From: Fibrivirga algicola
GTDB lineage: Bacteria; Bacteroidota; Bacteroidia; Cytophagales; Spirosomataceae
Direction: 5' to 3'
Length of the DNA stretch: 64,000 nt
NCBI RefSeq assembly: GCF_011742925.1
Contig: NZ_WAEL01000003.1
Span: 186,001 to 250,000 of the forward strand
How positions within the stretch are numbered: the first letter of the stretch is position 1; every line of letters starts with the position of its first letter. The notes beneath the pieces were generated by a model. That model worked only from the letters and a program-made list of their open reading frames with translations. It was not told where the DNA came from and did no database searches. The position numbers and the translations under genes are program-made. This document shows positions 1-10,300 of the stretch, one piece after another.

Positions 1-6
1 TTCTAA
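1..6 (+). CDS. 3' end of an upstream gene, probably SusC
   Basis: The first six bases read TTC TAA, a phenylalanine codon and a stop. SusC/RagA outer-membrane proteins almost always end in Phe, and a SusD gene follows about 95 bases downstream, so this is probably the last codon of the partner SusC gene lying outside the window. This is inference from two codons and gene order only. Confidence 0.35.
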   Translation, partial: F

Positions 7-19
7 TTTTTGTCGGCGC

Positions 20-60
20 ATAACCCGTTTGACCATGGTTCGCCTTGTCAGACGGGTTAT
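20..60 (+). promoter_or_regulatory. Intercistronic hairpin between presumed susC and susD
   Basis: Positions 20-33 pair with 47-60 as a 14-bp stem containing one G-T pair, closing a 13-base loop. No T-run follows, so it is not a classic terminator. Its place between the presumed SusC stop and the SusD start suggests an RNA-stability or partial-termination element, but that role is inference. Confidence 0.5.
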
Positions 61-101
61 CCTGACTCCTCACGATTCAATTTGTTACAAACAGTAGTAA
101 G

Positions 102-1865
102 ATGAAAAAGACATTAACAAAAGGGGCGAGTGTACTGCTCATCCTGACTGTAATTTCCATAGCCTGTAAAGATTCGTTCCTCGATGTAACTCCTGCGGGC
201 CAGTTGCTTAACACATCGTTGACAACGAACAACGGCCTACAGGGTCTGCTGATCAGTACGTATGCTCAGCTCAATGGACGCGGTTACTCGCAAACGGCCA
301 GCCCTACCAACTGGGTGTACGGCAGCATTATGGGCGGCGATGCCAATAAGGGTTCTGATCCATCGGATTTCAATGCTATCACGCCTTTCGAAACGTACCT
401 GATCAACGCATCCAGCGCAGAGTTGAATGCGCGCTGGCAGGCCCTGTATGAAGGTGTTAGCCGGGCTAACTCGGTTATTCGCCTGCTTCCATCTGCAGAT
501 CCGACCGTAACGGCCGCCCTCAAGCAGCAACTATCGGGGGAATCTCGCTTCCTGCGTGGTCTCTATTATTTTGATTTGAAGCGGACGTTTAATATGGTGC
601 CCTACGTTGACGAAACGGTTGATTATGGCTCTGATTTTGGCGCTACCATCAAAGCAATCCCGAACAATACAGACATCTGGCCAAAGATTGAGGCTGACTT
701 CAAATTCGCCTACGATAACCTGGCCGAAACAAACACGCAGGCCGGTCGGGCCAACAAATGGGCAGCAGCGGCTTATCTGGCACGTACCTATATGTACCAG
801 AAAAAGTATGCTGAAGCTAAGGCGTTGTATGACCTGATTGTGGCCAACGGTAAAACGACGAATGGTAAAAAGTACGGCTTGGTACCTCAATACGCACAGG
901 TGTTCAACGCGGCCAATGAAAACAGTGAAGAAGCCGTTTTCTCGACGCAAAACGTGGCCAATGCCGGTAGCTCAGATGCGGCTTCTGGCGACCTGAACTT
1001 GAACTACCCGTACAGTGCGGGTATCGGGGCAACCTGCTGTGACTTCTTTAAGCCTAGCTTCGATATGGCCAACTCGTTCCGGACTAATGCAAACGGACTT
1101 CCTATCGATATTGCACAGGCCAACGGTGCATATGACAACGCTACCAACGAGTTGAAGACGGATATGGGCCTGTTGCCCGGCGACGCTTTCACACCCGACA
1201 CTCGCTCAGTTGACCCACGCCTCGATCATACGGTTGGCCGCCGGGGTATTCCCTATCTCGACTATGGCCCGTTTACCAGCGCCTGGACTCGTAACCAGTC
1301 GTTTGGTGGTCCTTACTCGACCAAAAAGTATGTCTTCTACCTAGCTCAGCAGGGCAAAGTAGCCGACGTATCAAACTGGACGAAAGGCTGGTCGGCAACG
1401 AACATCGTACTGATGCGGTATTCGGATGTACTCCTGATGGCGGCCGAAGCCGAAGTTGAGGTTGGTAGCCTACAAACGGCCATGAATTACGTAAACCAGG
1501 TACGTACCCGGGCGGCTAACCCAGCCGGCTTTGTTACCACCAATGATGGCAAACCCGCTGCTAACTACGTGATCAGCCCGTACCCAGCGGCTTCATTTGT
1601 CAACAAAGAGATTGCCCGGTCGACGGTCCGTTTCGAGCGTAAGATCGAATTGGCCGAAGAAGGTCAGCGGTTCTTTGATCTGGTTCGGTGGGAAATTGCC
1701 GCGCCAACGCTCAATGCATTCCTGGCTTACGAAAAAGGAAAGCTCTCGAATGCCTACAGCGGTGCCGTGTTCACAGCAGGTAAGAACGAATATTTACCAT
1801 TGCCACAAACCCAGATCGATTTGCAGGGAACGGGCGTGCTGAAGCAGAATCCGGGTTACAATTAA
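102..1865 (+). CDS. SusD/RagB family outer-membrane lipoprotein (copy A)
   Basis: This is a surface-exposed SusD-type protein, 587 residues, which would sit on a SusC barrel and capture substrate, usually a glycan. The N-terminus is a lipoprotein signal with lipobox ISIAC and lipidated Cys22. The C-terminal SusD/RagB signature RKIELAEEGQRFFDLVRW lies near residue 513, and a TPR-like segment follows residue 200 (AAAAYLARTYMYQKKYAEAKALYDLI). It is clearly paralogous to the SusD at 2061-3812: both share CKDxFL after the signal, GGDANKG, KYGLVP and RLDHTVGRRGIPYLD. The partner SusC lies just outside the window. A strong hairpin terminator follows. The family call is firm; the substrate is unknown. 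Confidence 0.93.
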   Translation: MKKTLTKGASVLLILTVISIACKDSFLDVTPAGQLLNTSLTTNNGLQGLLISTYAQLNGRGYSQTASPTNWVYGSIMGGDANKGSDPSDFNAITPFETYLINASSAELNARWQALYEGVSRANSVIRLLPSADPTVTAALKQQLSGESRFLRGLYYFDLKRTFNMVPYVDETVDYGSDFGATIKAIPNNTDIWPKIEADFKFAYDNLAETNTQAGRANKWAAAAYLARTYMYQKKYAEAKALYDLIVANGKTTNGKKYGLVPQYAQVFNAANENSEEAVFSTQNVANAGSSDAASGDLNLNYPYSAGIGATCCDFFKPSFDMANSFRTNANGLPIDIAQANGAYDNATNELKTDMGLLPGDAFTPDTRSVDPRLDHTVGRRGIPYLDYGPFTSAWTRNQSFGGPYSTKKYVFYLAQQGKVADVSNWTKGWSATNIVLMRYSDVLLMAAEAEVEVGSLQTAMNYVNQVRTRAANPAGFVTTNDGKPAANYVISPYPAASFVNKEIARSTVRFERKIELAEEGQRFFDLVRWEIAAPTLNAFLAYEKGKLSNAYSGAVFTAGKNEYLPLPQTQIDLQGTGVLKQNPGYN

Positions 1866-1884
1866 TCAGGTACATTACCCAATG

Positions 1885-1922
1885 AAAAAGGGCCAGCTTC
1901 TCACGAGGCTGGCCCTTTTTTT
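1885..1922 (+). terminator. Rho-independent terminator of SusD copy A
   Basis: A perfect 13-bp GC-rich stem (1885-1897 with 1908-1920) with a 10-base loop is followed by T residues. It starts about 20 bases after the SusD stop. The A-run on its 5' side would also let it act on the other strand. Confidence 0.9.
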
Positions 1923-2000
1923 AGTTAGCAGCGAGGGGGGCTGCTACAGCGCAAGCCTACACCAATTCGAAAGCAGTGTAACCAGTTCTGGTACGAGCAT

Positions 2001-2036
2001 AAAAAAGGGGCCGACGAAATCGCCAGCCCCTTTTTT
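2001..2036 (-). terminator. Terminator of the minus-strand SusC-SusD pair
   Basis: Positions 2001-2011 pair with 2026-2036: six A-T pairs closing a GGGGC/GCCCC core. It lies 25 bases beyond the stop of the minus-strand SusD and gives a T-run on that strand. With the 1885-1922 hairpin it forms a back-to-back terminator pair between converging operons. Confidence 0.85.
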
Positions 2037-2060
2037 CACTGAATGGACTATGTACTTATC

Positions 2061-3812
2061 TTAGAAACCGGGGTTCTGCTTCAGGATGTCTTTACCCTGA
2101 ATGTCGATTTGTGTCTGTGGTACAGGCAGTAACTCGTTTTTGTTCGGCGTAAACTTCGCACCGCCCAGGGTTGTTGGCAGACGGCCTGCGGCACCTTCAT
2201 AGGTCAGGTACGCGTTGATCGTTTCGGCAGCAACACCCCAACGAACGAGGTCGAAGAAACGGTGACCTTCATCACCCAATTCTAAACGACGCTCGAAGCG
2301 AACAGCTCTCGTAGCCGAAGCCTTCGATGCAAATTCAGACGCAGGGTATTCAGTAATCACATACTTGGCAGCAGGCGCACCTGCTTTCGTTACGAAACCG
2401 GCTGGATTAGCCGCCCGCTTACGAACCATGTTCGTGTATTCCAATGCCTTGGTCAGCGAACCTACTTCAATTTCGCACTCAGCGGCCATCAGCAGCACAT
2501 CGGCAAAACGAATTAGAGGTACGTTCAGAGCTGAGTAACCGGGCGTCCATGAGCTGTTGTCCTGCAAAGAACCTACGTCCGACTTATAATACGTAAACTT
2601 CTTAGGTGAGTATGGACCACCGTTAGGCTGGTTCCGAATCCAGTCGGCACCAGGGTGATCCTGCCAATCCAGGTATGGAATACCACGACGGCCAACTGTG
2701 TGGTCGAGGCGTGGGTCGAGGTTACCGGCATCTGGCGTGAACGTGTCTTTCGACAGCACACCCATATCTGTTTTAACGGCATTGGCCGTTGCATTGTAGG
2801 TGCCATCGAGCAGCGGCAGGCCATTGGCGTTGGTACGGAATGAGTTCACATACTCAAAGCTTGGCTGGTTGAAACCGCAGCAGTTACCCGGACCGTTAGG
2901 CCCCGTGTTATACGGGAAGTTCAGGTCAAACTCTGGGTTAGCGTTGTTCACGTTACCAGTATTGGCAGCAGCCTGAATGGCAAAGATCGACTCTTCGTTG
3001 TTGTCGTTCGATGCTCTAAACAGGTCAGAATAGCGTGGTACTAGACCGTACTTCTTACCGTTCGACGTTTTACCGTTGGCGATAATCAGATCGAACAGCG
3101 CTTTCGCTTCGGTATATTTTTTCTGATAGAGATACACCTTAGCCAACTGCGAAGCAGCAGCCCACTTGTTCACCCGGCCTGTAGCCGATTGAGTTTCTGG
3201 CAGGTTATCGTAAGCAAACTTAGTGTCAGCTTCAATTTTAGGCCATAGGTTCACTCCATTTGTTACTTTCTCGATACCGGTACCATAATCAACGGTTTCG
3301 TCGATATAAGGAGCTCCATCGCCAAACAACCGCTTCAAATCGAAGTAGTATAATCCGCGCAGGAAGCGGGTCTCGGCGGCAACTCGGGTCTGATCGGCAG
3401 CCGACATGTCTGCAGGGGCGTTTTTCAAGAGATTCAGTGTCGTATTACAACGGCTGATACCCTCGTATTTACGCTGCCACGTACCTCCGATTTCACCACT
3501 GCTAGAGTTTGTCTCGAAGCGCTGATGCGGGTTGATCGATGAGAAGTCACCTGGGTCAGTGCCTTTGTTGGCGTCACCGCCACGAATACCGCCCCACACC
3601 CAGTTAGAGAATGATGCCAGCCGGTCGCCACGGCCATTCAGAATCGAGTAGGCGGCAATCAGTGAGCCTTCGATACCTGACTTAGAGCTAAGCTGAGCAC
3701 CGGCCAACTGTCCTGTTACAGGCACTTCCAGGAAAGTGTCTTTACACGAAACAGTCACCAAACTCAGGGCAGTAGTGGCACCCAGAATTAAGAATTTTAT
3801 ATTGTTTCTCAT
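2061..3812 (-). CDS. SusD/RagB family outer-membrane lipoprotein (copy B)
   Basis: A 583-residue SusD-type substrate-binding lipoprotein. The signal peptide ends in lipobox VTVSC with Cys23. The C-terminal SusD signature VRFERRLELGDEGHRFFDLVRWG and the TPR-like segment AAASQLAKVYLYQKKYTEAKALFDLI are present. It lies 39 bases downstream of the SusC at 3852-7088 and is surely cotranscribed with it. By eye it is well over half identical to SusD copy A along its whole length, so the two pairs probably arose by duplication and may bind related ligands. No enzyme gene adjoins it that would name the ligand. Confidence 0.94.
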   Translation of the reverse strand: MRNNIKFLILGATTALSLVTVSCKDTFLEVPVTGQLAGAQLSSKSGIEGSLIAAYSILNGRGDRLASFSNWVWGGIRGGDANKGTDPGDFSSINPHQRFETNSSSGEIGGTWQRKYEGISRCNTTLNLLKNAPADMSAADQTRVAAETRFLRGLYYFDLKRLFGDGAPYIDETVDYGTGIEKVTNGVNLWPKIEADTKFAYDNLPETQSATGRVNKWAAASQLAKVYLYQKKYTEAKALFDLIIANGKTSNGKKYGLVPRYSDLFRASNDNNEESIFAIQAAANTGNVNNANPEFDLNFPYNTGPNGPGNCCGFNQPSFEYVNSFRTNANGLPLLDGTYNATANAVKTDMGVLSKDTFTPDAGNLDPRLDHTVGRRGIPYLDWQDHPGADWIRNQPNGGPYSPKKFTYYKSDVGSLQDNSSWTPGYSALNVPLIRFADVLLMAAECEIEVGSLTKALEYTNMVRKRAANPAGFVTKAGAPAAKYVITEYPASEFASKASATRAVRFERRLELGDEGHRFFDLVRWGVAAETINAYLTYEGAAGRLPTTLGGAKFTPNKNELLPVPQTQIDIQGKDILKQNPGF

Positions 3813-3851
3813 TGTATGATTTTGTTAAACGGATTTAAAGAATCCTCGTTT

Positions 3852-6800
3852 TTAGAATGCCAGCGATACACCACCCAGCACGCTGCGAGTGATTGGGTAG
3901 TTACCTACGTCGATTCCGAAGTTGGTGTCAGCGTTACCACCTACACTCGGGTCAAGACCCTGGTATTTAGTGATCGTGAACAAGTTATTGGTTGATACAA
4001 ACACCCGCATACGCTGTAGTTTAACCTTGCTCAGCAGGCTGCTTGGCAGGTTGTAGCCAACCGACAGGTTCTGCATGCGGAAGTATGAGCCGTCTTCTAC
4101 ATAGTATGAGTTCGACTGTGTGTTGGTGCTGAAGTTAGACGCTGACTCGAAAATGGGTACAGTACCGCTCTTGTTCTCAGGAGACCATGAGTTCTTTACG
4201 CGGGCGCTGATGGCAGCACCAGCGAACGAGGGGTAGAAATCGGTGAACCACTTCGATACGTTGAAGATCTTATTACCAATCGATGTATAACCATACATCT
4301 CAAGATCAAACGCCTTGTACGTGAACTTCAGGTTCAGACCACCCGTGAAGGTTGGTACCGGGCTACCCAGGTACGTACGGTCTTCAGGAGTGATTTTGCC
4401 ATCGTTGTTCAGGTCAGCATACCGGAAACGGCCGGGGCCAGCGCCCTCCTGCGTAGGAGCGGCACTTACCTCTTCTTTGCTCTGGAACAGACCCAGCACC
4501 TTGTAACCATAGAATGACGACAGGGAGTAGTTCAGTTGGTTACGGATCGGGTTAATGCCACGGAAACCTGGGTCTACCGTAGTCAGGTAGGTTAGGCCGG
4601 GAGCCAGCGCAACAATTTTATTGCTCAGGAAGCTGGCGGTAACATTAGCTTCGTAGCCTACTTCTGATGCGATCCGGCCACGACCGATCACCTGCAGGTC
4701 AATACCCTGGTTGCGCATCTCACCGATGTTTACCGCCGGAGCTGCCGCGTACGTACCGATTACGTCAGGAATGGGCACCTGGAAGAGCAGGTCTTTGGTG
4801 TCTTTCCGCCACAGGTCAAGAATCACCTCTAACCGGTTGTTGAAGAATGAACCATCAATACCAATGTTGCTGGTGATCGACGTTTCCCACTTCGCGTTGG
4901 CGTTACCAATCCGTGACCGGTAGTAGCCTTCCACTGTGCTTGAGTTCGATCCGTTGATATCGTAAGCTGAGTTACCCAGGCTAGCTGCATATAAGCTGAA
5001 CTGGTTGTTTGGGTCTACGTTGTTTGAGTTACCCATCAAACCGTAACCACCACGAACTTTCAGATCCGTAACCCAGGGCACATTCTTCATGAATGGCTCA
5101 GATGACAAACGCCAGGCAACAGATGCCGCCGGGAACACCCCGTAGCGATTGTTGGCACCAAACCGGCTTGAGCCGTCACGACGCATTACACCGGTAAAGA
5201 TGTACTTGTCGTTGTAAACATAGTTTACGCGACCAAACAGCGAATAGAAGTTTACACCTTTAAACTGACCGCTACCGACGTTACGACCTGTAGCTGATAC
5301 GGTGTTCAGGGTAATGAAGTTTGGATCGATCGAGAACGGGTTTTGACCGTTACCATTGATGTTGCGGCCTGCGCCGGTATTCAGGGCTTCCTGACCAACG
5401 ATTACATCTAATCCGTGTACGCCAAACTTGCGCTTATAAGCAGCCGTGTTGGTGAATGTCCAGCCAAATGAGTAGCCACCACCTTCGCCATAGCCAAACG
5501 CCGAGTTGTTTTCCGAGTTTTCGTACTGCAACCGCGTGTAGTTATAGTTGTAGAAGTTGTTGTACTGACCACCTACGCTGCTACGCAGTGTTAAGAACTC
5601 AATTGGCTCTACTTCAAGGTAGATGTTACCGAAACCGTTGGCGTTGAACGCACGGTTGTCTTTCTGTCCGGCCCGGTTGGCAACGGGGTTACGTGGGTTG
5701 TTAAAGCCCTTTGCTGCTGTTCCTGCATAGCCACCAAATTCGTCATAAACCGGAATGATCGATGGCATCCGGAACGCCTGTAGTACGTCGTTTTCGTCAG
5801 CGGCTACACCCTGACCGCCGTTACCACCACCCTGGCCATTGATAGACAGGTACGTGAACTGGAGGTTTTCACCGATGCGAACATTCTTCGTGATATCAAA
5901 CTCCGTGTTTGCCCGGAATGTGTACCGCTTGAAATCGTTGTTTAACAGGATACCCTTCTGATCCTGCGCGCTGAAGCCAACATAATAGCGGGCGGCTTCG
6001 CCGCTACCCGAGAAACCGAAGCCATGACGCTGAACCGGCGCAACGCGGGTTATCTCTTTGTACCAGTCGGTACCAGCCTTGTTTGCCTTTACTACCTGAT
6101 AGATAGAGCCAGCTGCCGGATTTATATTGTACTTGAGTTTGGCAGCGGCCAGATCAACCGAGCCAACTACACCCGCTGCACCGCCTACGTTAATGTAATC
6201 AGGAATAACGGGGGTTGAGCCAGTACCAAACTGTGGGTGGCTATAGGCAACAGTTGTTCCATTTTGAAACGCCGTGTTGCGGAACTGACGCCATGTCCAG
6301 TCAGCAAATTCAGTTGGGTTCAACATCTCCTGCCCTTTGCCCGGATCGGTAGCACCATACTGACCGTCATACGTCACCTGCATTTTGCGCGGTGTCTTTG
6401 AGCCCTTACGAGTTGTGATTACAATTACACCGTTGGCTGCACGTGCTCCATAAATCGAAGCTGCCGCAGCATCTTTCAGTACCGTTGTCGTTTCCACGTC
6501 ATCGGGAGCCACAATGTTTACCGAACCAACCGGAACGCCATCAACTACGTACAAAGGCTCGTTACCACCGAAGGCACCAAAACCACGAACACGTACCTGG
6601 CTGGCTGTACCTGGCTGACCGTTTGAGATAACGGTTACACCCGATACACGACCCTGTAACTGCTGCTCTACGTTACCTGATGGCTGTGCCTGCAAAGCCC
6701 GCGCTTTAACCGTTGAAACGGCACCTGTTACTGTTCTGCGGTCGTCAGTGGTATAACCCGTGACCACAACTTCATTCAGCACGGAAGCATCTTCGGCCAA

Positions 6801-7088
6801 CGTTACATCTAAATTAGTACGGCTGCCTACAGTTAGCTCCTGCGATTTGTAGCCTATACCAGAAAAGATAAGTACGTCCGTATTTCCCCGCAGATTCAGA
6901 CTGTACCCGCCGTTTGCATCCGTAGATGTACCGGTTGAGGTGCCTTTAATAACTACGTTAATGCCCGGGATCCCGCCATCGGGTCCGGAAACACGTCCAG
7001 TGACGCGCCGGCTCTGAGCAAACGTGCTGACTCCCAGTAGGAATAGCACTATGCTTAGACAAGTAATTTGTAGAAGCTTACTTCTCAT
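3852..7088 (-). CDS. SusC/RagA family TonB-dependent transporter (copy B)
   Basis: A 1078-residue outer-membrane transporter that works with the SusD downstream, opening on energy supplied by TonB. In order: a signal peptide cut after about Ala24; a carboxypeptidase-regulatory-like beta-sandwich, residues 27-100; the SusC junction LNEVVVTGY at 104-112; a plug domain with LQGRVSGV, VRVRGFGAFGGNEPLYVVDGVPV and GARAANGVIVITTRKG; then the beta-barrel ending in a terminal Phe. Length and order are typical of the family. The start ATG follows a short AT-rich leader containing two possible -7 boxes. The imported substrate is not evident from the sequence. Confidence 0.96.
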   Translation of the reverse strand: MRSKLLQITCLSIVLFLLGVSTFAQSRRVTGRVSGPDGGIPGINVVIKGTSTGTSTDANGGYSLNLRGNTDVLIFSGIGYKSQELTVGSRTNLDVTLAEDASVLNEVVVTGYTTDDRRTVTGAVSTVKARALQAQPSGNVEQQLQGRVSGVTVISNGQPGTASQVRVRGFGAFGGNEPLYVVDGVPVGSVNIVAPDDVETTTVLKDAAAASIYGARAANGVIVITTRKGSKTPRKMQVTYDGQYGATDPGKGQEMLNPTEFADWTWRQFRNTAFQNGTTVAYSHPQFGTGSTPVIPDYINVGGAAGVVGSVDLAAAKLKYNINPAAGSIYQVVKANKAGTDWYKEITRVAPVQRHGFGFSGSGEAARYYVGFSAQDQKGILLNNDFKRYTFRANTEFDITKNVRIGENLQFTYLSINGQGGGNGGQGVAADENDVLQAFRMPSIIPVYDEFGGYAGTAAKGFNNPRNPVANRAGQKDNRAFNANGFGNIYLEVEPIEFLTLRSSVGGQYNNFYNYNYTRLQYENSENNSAFGYGEGGGYSFGWTFTNTAAYKRKFGVHGLDVIVGQEALNTGAGRNINGNGQNPFSIDPNFITLNTVSATGRNVGSGQFKGVNFYSLFGRVNYVYNDKYIFTGVMRRDGSSRFGANNRYGVFPAASVAWRLSSEPFMKNVPWVTDLKVRGGYGLMGNSNNVDPNNQFSLYAASLGNSAYDINGSNSSTVEGYYRSRIGNANAKWETSITSNIGIDGSFFNNRLEVILDLWRKDTKDLLFQVPIPDVIGTYAAAPAVNIGEMRNQGIDLQVIGRGRIASEVGYEANVTASFLSNKIVALAPGLTYLTTVDPGFRGINPIRNQLNYSLSSFYGYKVLGLFQSKEEVSAAPTQEGAGPGRFRYADLNNDGKITPEDRTYLGSPVPTFTGGLNLKFTYKAFDLEMYGYTSIGNKIFNVSKWFTDFYPSFAGAAISARVKNSWSPENKSGTVPIFESASNFSTNTQSNSYYVEDGSYFRMQNLSVGYNLPSSLLSKVKLQRMRVFVSTNNLFTITKYQGLDPSVGGNADTNFGIDVGNYPITRSVLGGVSLAF

Positions 7089-7146
7089 GTAAGTAGAGGG
7101 TTTAAAAAATGTAAATTAACTGAGTAAGTATATTCTTGGTTTTAAT

Positions 7147-7191
7147 CAAAAATATACCAGGTACTTTATAAAATTGCTAAGCGCAAAAATA
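7147..7191 (-). promoter_or_regulatory. Possible promoter region of SusC copy B
   Basis: On the minus strand TATTTTTG occurs twice, at 7154-7147 and 7191-7184. Both fit the Bacteroidota -7 consensus TAnnTTTG. Neither has a TTG at the usual 19-base spacing, so the call rests on the -7 boxes and the AT-rich context. The nearer box would give a leader of about 50 bases. Confidence 0.3.
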
Positions 7192-7342
7192 TGTGCTTTT
7201 ACTCTATTTTTTAAATGTGTAAGACAATTTTGATGTAAATCTGGATAAAATTGTTCTGGTTTGAAACTTGATTGGCGTAATACACATCATTATTACTCCG
7301 TATTTATACTCCATACAAAGCATTTGTTCCGTGTTTGTCACA

Positions 7343-10300
7343 ATGCATTTTCGTTATATCAGTCAAGCACTTGCTGCAAGTCTAACTGTGCTGCTTACTG
7401 CCTGCGAGGTTGGGCATAAACCATTATTTTCATTACTTCCTGCTCAGGATACAGGGATCAACTTTGCCAACCGAATTGTCGACAACGACACCATGAACAT
7501 TGTCGATTTCGAATACATTTATAATGGTGGCGGAGTGGCCCTCGGTGATTTTGATAACGACGGGCGAACGGATGTTTTCTTTACTGGCAACCAGGTACCT
7601 AACCGACTTTTCATCAATCAAACGGAGCCAGGATCACACGACCTTCGGTTTAAGGATGTGACCACAGCAGCCGGGGTTGGCGGAGCCGGGAAATGGTGCT
7701 CAGGCGTATCGATGGTCGATCTCAACAACGACGGGCGCATGGACCTCTATGTGGGGGCTACGGTGAGTAAGGATTCAGTAAAGCGGCAGAACCTACTCTA
7801 CATCAATCAGGGTGTAAAAAACGGAGTACCGACCTTTACTGAAATGGCTCGTGAATATGGTGTAGCCGACAGTGGGCATACTACCAACGCTGCCTTTTTC
7901 GACTATGATAATGACGGTGACCTGGACCTGTATGTGCTCACCAACACCATTGAAGAGCGTAGTCCCGGTGCCTACCATAACAAAGTGGCCGATGGTGCCT
8001 CAAAAACAACCGACCGGCTCTATCGCAACGATTTCGATTCCAAACTGGGACATGCCGTATTCACCAACGTCTCGAGGCAGGAAGGCATTCAGATGGAAGG
8101 CTATGGTCTTGGCCTCAATATCAGCGACTTAAACCGGGATGGCTGGCGCGATGTCTACGTTACCAACGATTACCTGACAGATGATCTGCTCTGGATAAAC
8201 CAGCACACCAACGGCCGGCACACAGGCTTTCGGGACGAGGCTGCCCAGTACTTCAAACATACCAGTAGTTCGGCGATGGGTAATGACATTGCCGATATAA
8301 ACAACGACGGTTTATTGGATGTCGTAGCCGTCGACATGCTACCGCGCGACAATTTCCGGAAGAAGATGCTGGTGGGCCCCAACAATTACCAGACGTACCT
8401 GAACAACGAGCAGTATGGGTTCAACTACCAATACGTCCGAAATACGCTGCAGCTAAATCAGGGGCCAAGACCAACTGCGATGAGCCCTGGTACGTCCAGG
8501 TCACTGGTGCCTTCCAGTTCGGCCGTCCCCCCTATTCACGTGGAGCGTGGTGCGCCTTTGTTCAGCGAGGTGAGTCTGCTGGCCGATGTGGCTGAAACCG
8601 ATTGGAGCTGGGCGCCGTCACTTGTCGATTTCGATCATGATGGCAACCGGGATTTACTCATCACTAATGGTTTTCCAAAAGACGTAACAGATCGGGATTT
8701 TATCTCGTTTCGGCAGGAGAGCGCTATCGTAACCACTAAGCGATTCCTTCTTGATCAGATTCCCGTAGTTAAAATTGCTAATTATGCGTTTCGCAACAGG
8801 GGTGGCGACGTACCTACGTTTGCCGATGTAACAGAAGAGTGGGGCATGAAAACGCCGAGCTTTTCGAACGGAGCAGCCTATGGTGATCTCGACAATGACG
8901 GTGACCTCGACTACGTAGTCAACAACATCAACGATTCGGCCTTTGTGTACCGAAACAACCTGATTGAGCAGCAGGGAGCGTCGGCAGCCTACCTGCGGGT
9001 GCGCTTCGACGGGCCTGCGCAGAACAAGATGGGCCTGGGTGCCTTTGTAACAATCAGCTACGACACCCGAACCGGCCCGAAAAACCTGAAACAAGTGTAC
9101 GAGCACAGCCCGTATCGGGGTTACCTGTCTACGGTTGAACCCGTGGCTCATTTCGGGCTGGGTGCCGTTGACCAGATTCGCGAACTACGCGTTGTTTGGC
9201 CCGCCCACGACGGCCAACCGGCCCGGCAGCAAACACTCCGAAACATACCCGTTAGTCAGGTGCTTACCCTCCGCCAGTCCGACGCTACAGAAACGCCAAC
9301 GCCCGATGAACCCGCTCCAACTCCTCTACTCCGCGACGTAACCGATTCGCTGGGGCTTACCCTCACTCATACCGAACCCGAGTTCATCGATTTCAACTCG
9401 CAAAAGCTGTTACCACATAAACTCTCGCAGTTTGGACCATCGGTAGCCGTGGGTGATGTCAACGGCGACGGGCTCGACGATGTATTTATTGGAGGCGCTC
9501 GAAAACAGCCGGGTCATTTTTTGATGCAGACAAAAGCAGGCGCGTTCATCGAAAAAATGGGCTTACTGCCCGTACAAAACCCCGCCGACAAGCCACAGGA
9601 AGATATGGGCACATTGCTGTTCGATGCGGATGGCGATGGCGACCTCGATCTGTACATCGCCAGCGGTAGCGTAGAAGCCGCGGCCAACGATCTGTCCTAT
9701 CAGGATCGGCTGTATGTTAATGATGGTAAGGGCAACTTCGCACTGGCTTCGGCGGCGCTTCCCGCTAACACAACCAGTAAATCGTGCGTGAAAGCCGCCG
9801 ACTTCGACCAAGACGGCGACCTCGACCTCTTCATTGGCGGACGGGTCATTCCAGATCAGTACCCTAAGCCAACATCGAGTGTGCTGCTGCGCAATGACAG
9901 CAAACCCGGGCAGCCCCGCTTTACCGACGTGACAGCCCAGGTGGCCCCGGCCCTGAACGGCATTGGCCTCATCTGCGATGCGCTCTGGACAGACCCTGAC
10001 AATGATGGAGACCTCGACCTGATGCTAGCCGGTGAATGGATGCCCCTCACACTGTTGACGAACACCAACGGCAAGCTGAGCAACCAGACAACGATCAGGC
10101 AGTTGAGCAACGCTGCGGGCTGGTGGAACTCCATCACGGCGGGTGACTTTGATAATGATGGCGATATGGATTACGTGGCGGGTAACTTAGGTCTCAACGC
10201 CCGCATGCGCGCCAATGAACGCCAGCCCGCACGCCTCTACTCTGGTGATTTCGACAATAACGGGTTTTACGATGCCATTCCAACTCTGTTTATTCCAGAC

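Noticed and set aside
1882-2064. Plus-strand reading frame of about 60 codons after SusD copy A
   Set aside because: It runs through two terminator hairpins, with low-complexity translation and no family features.
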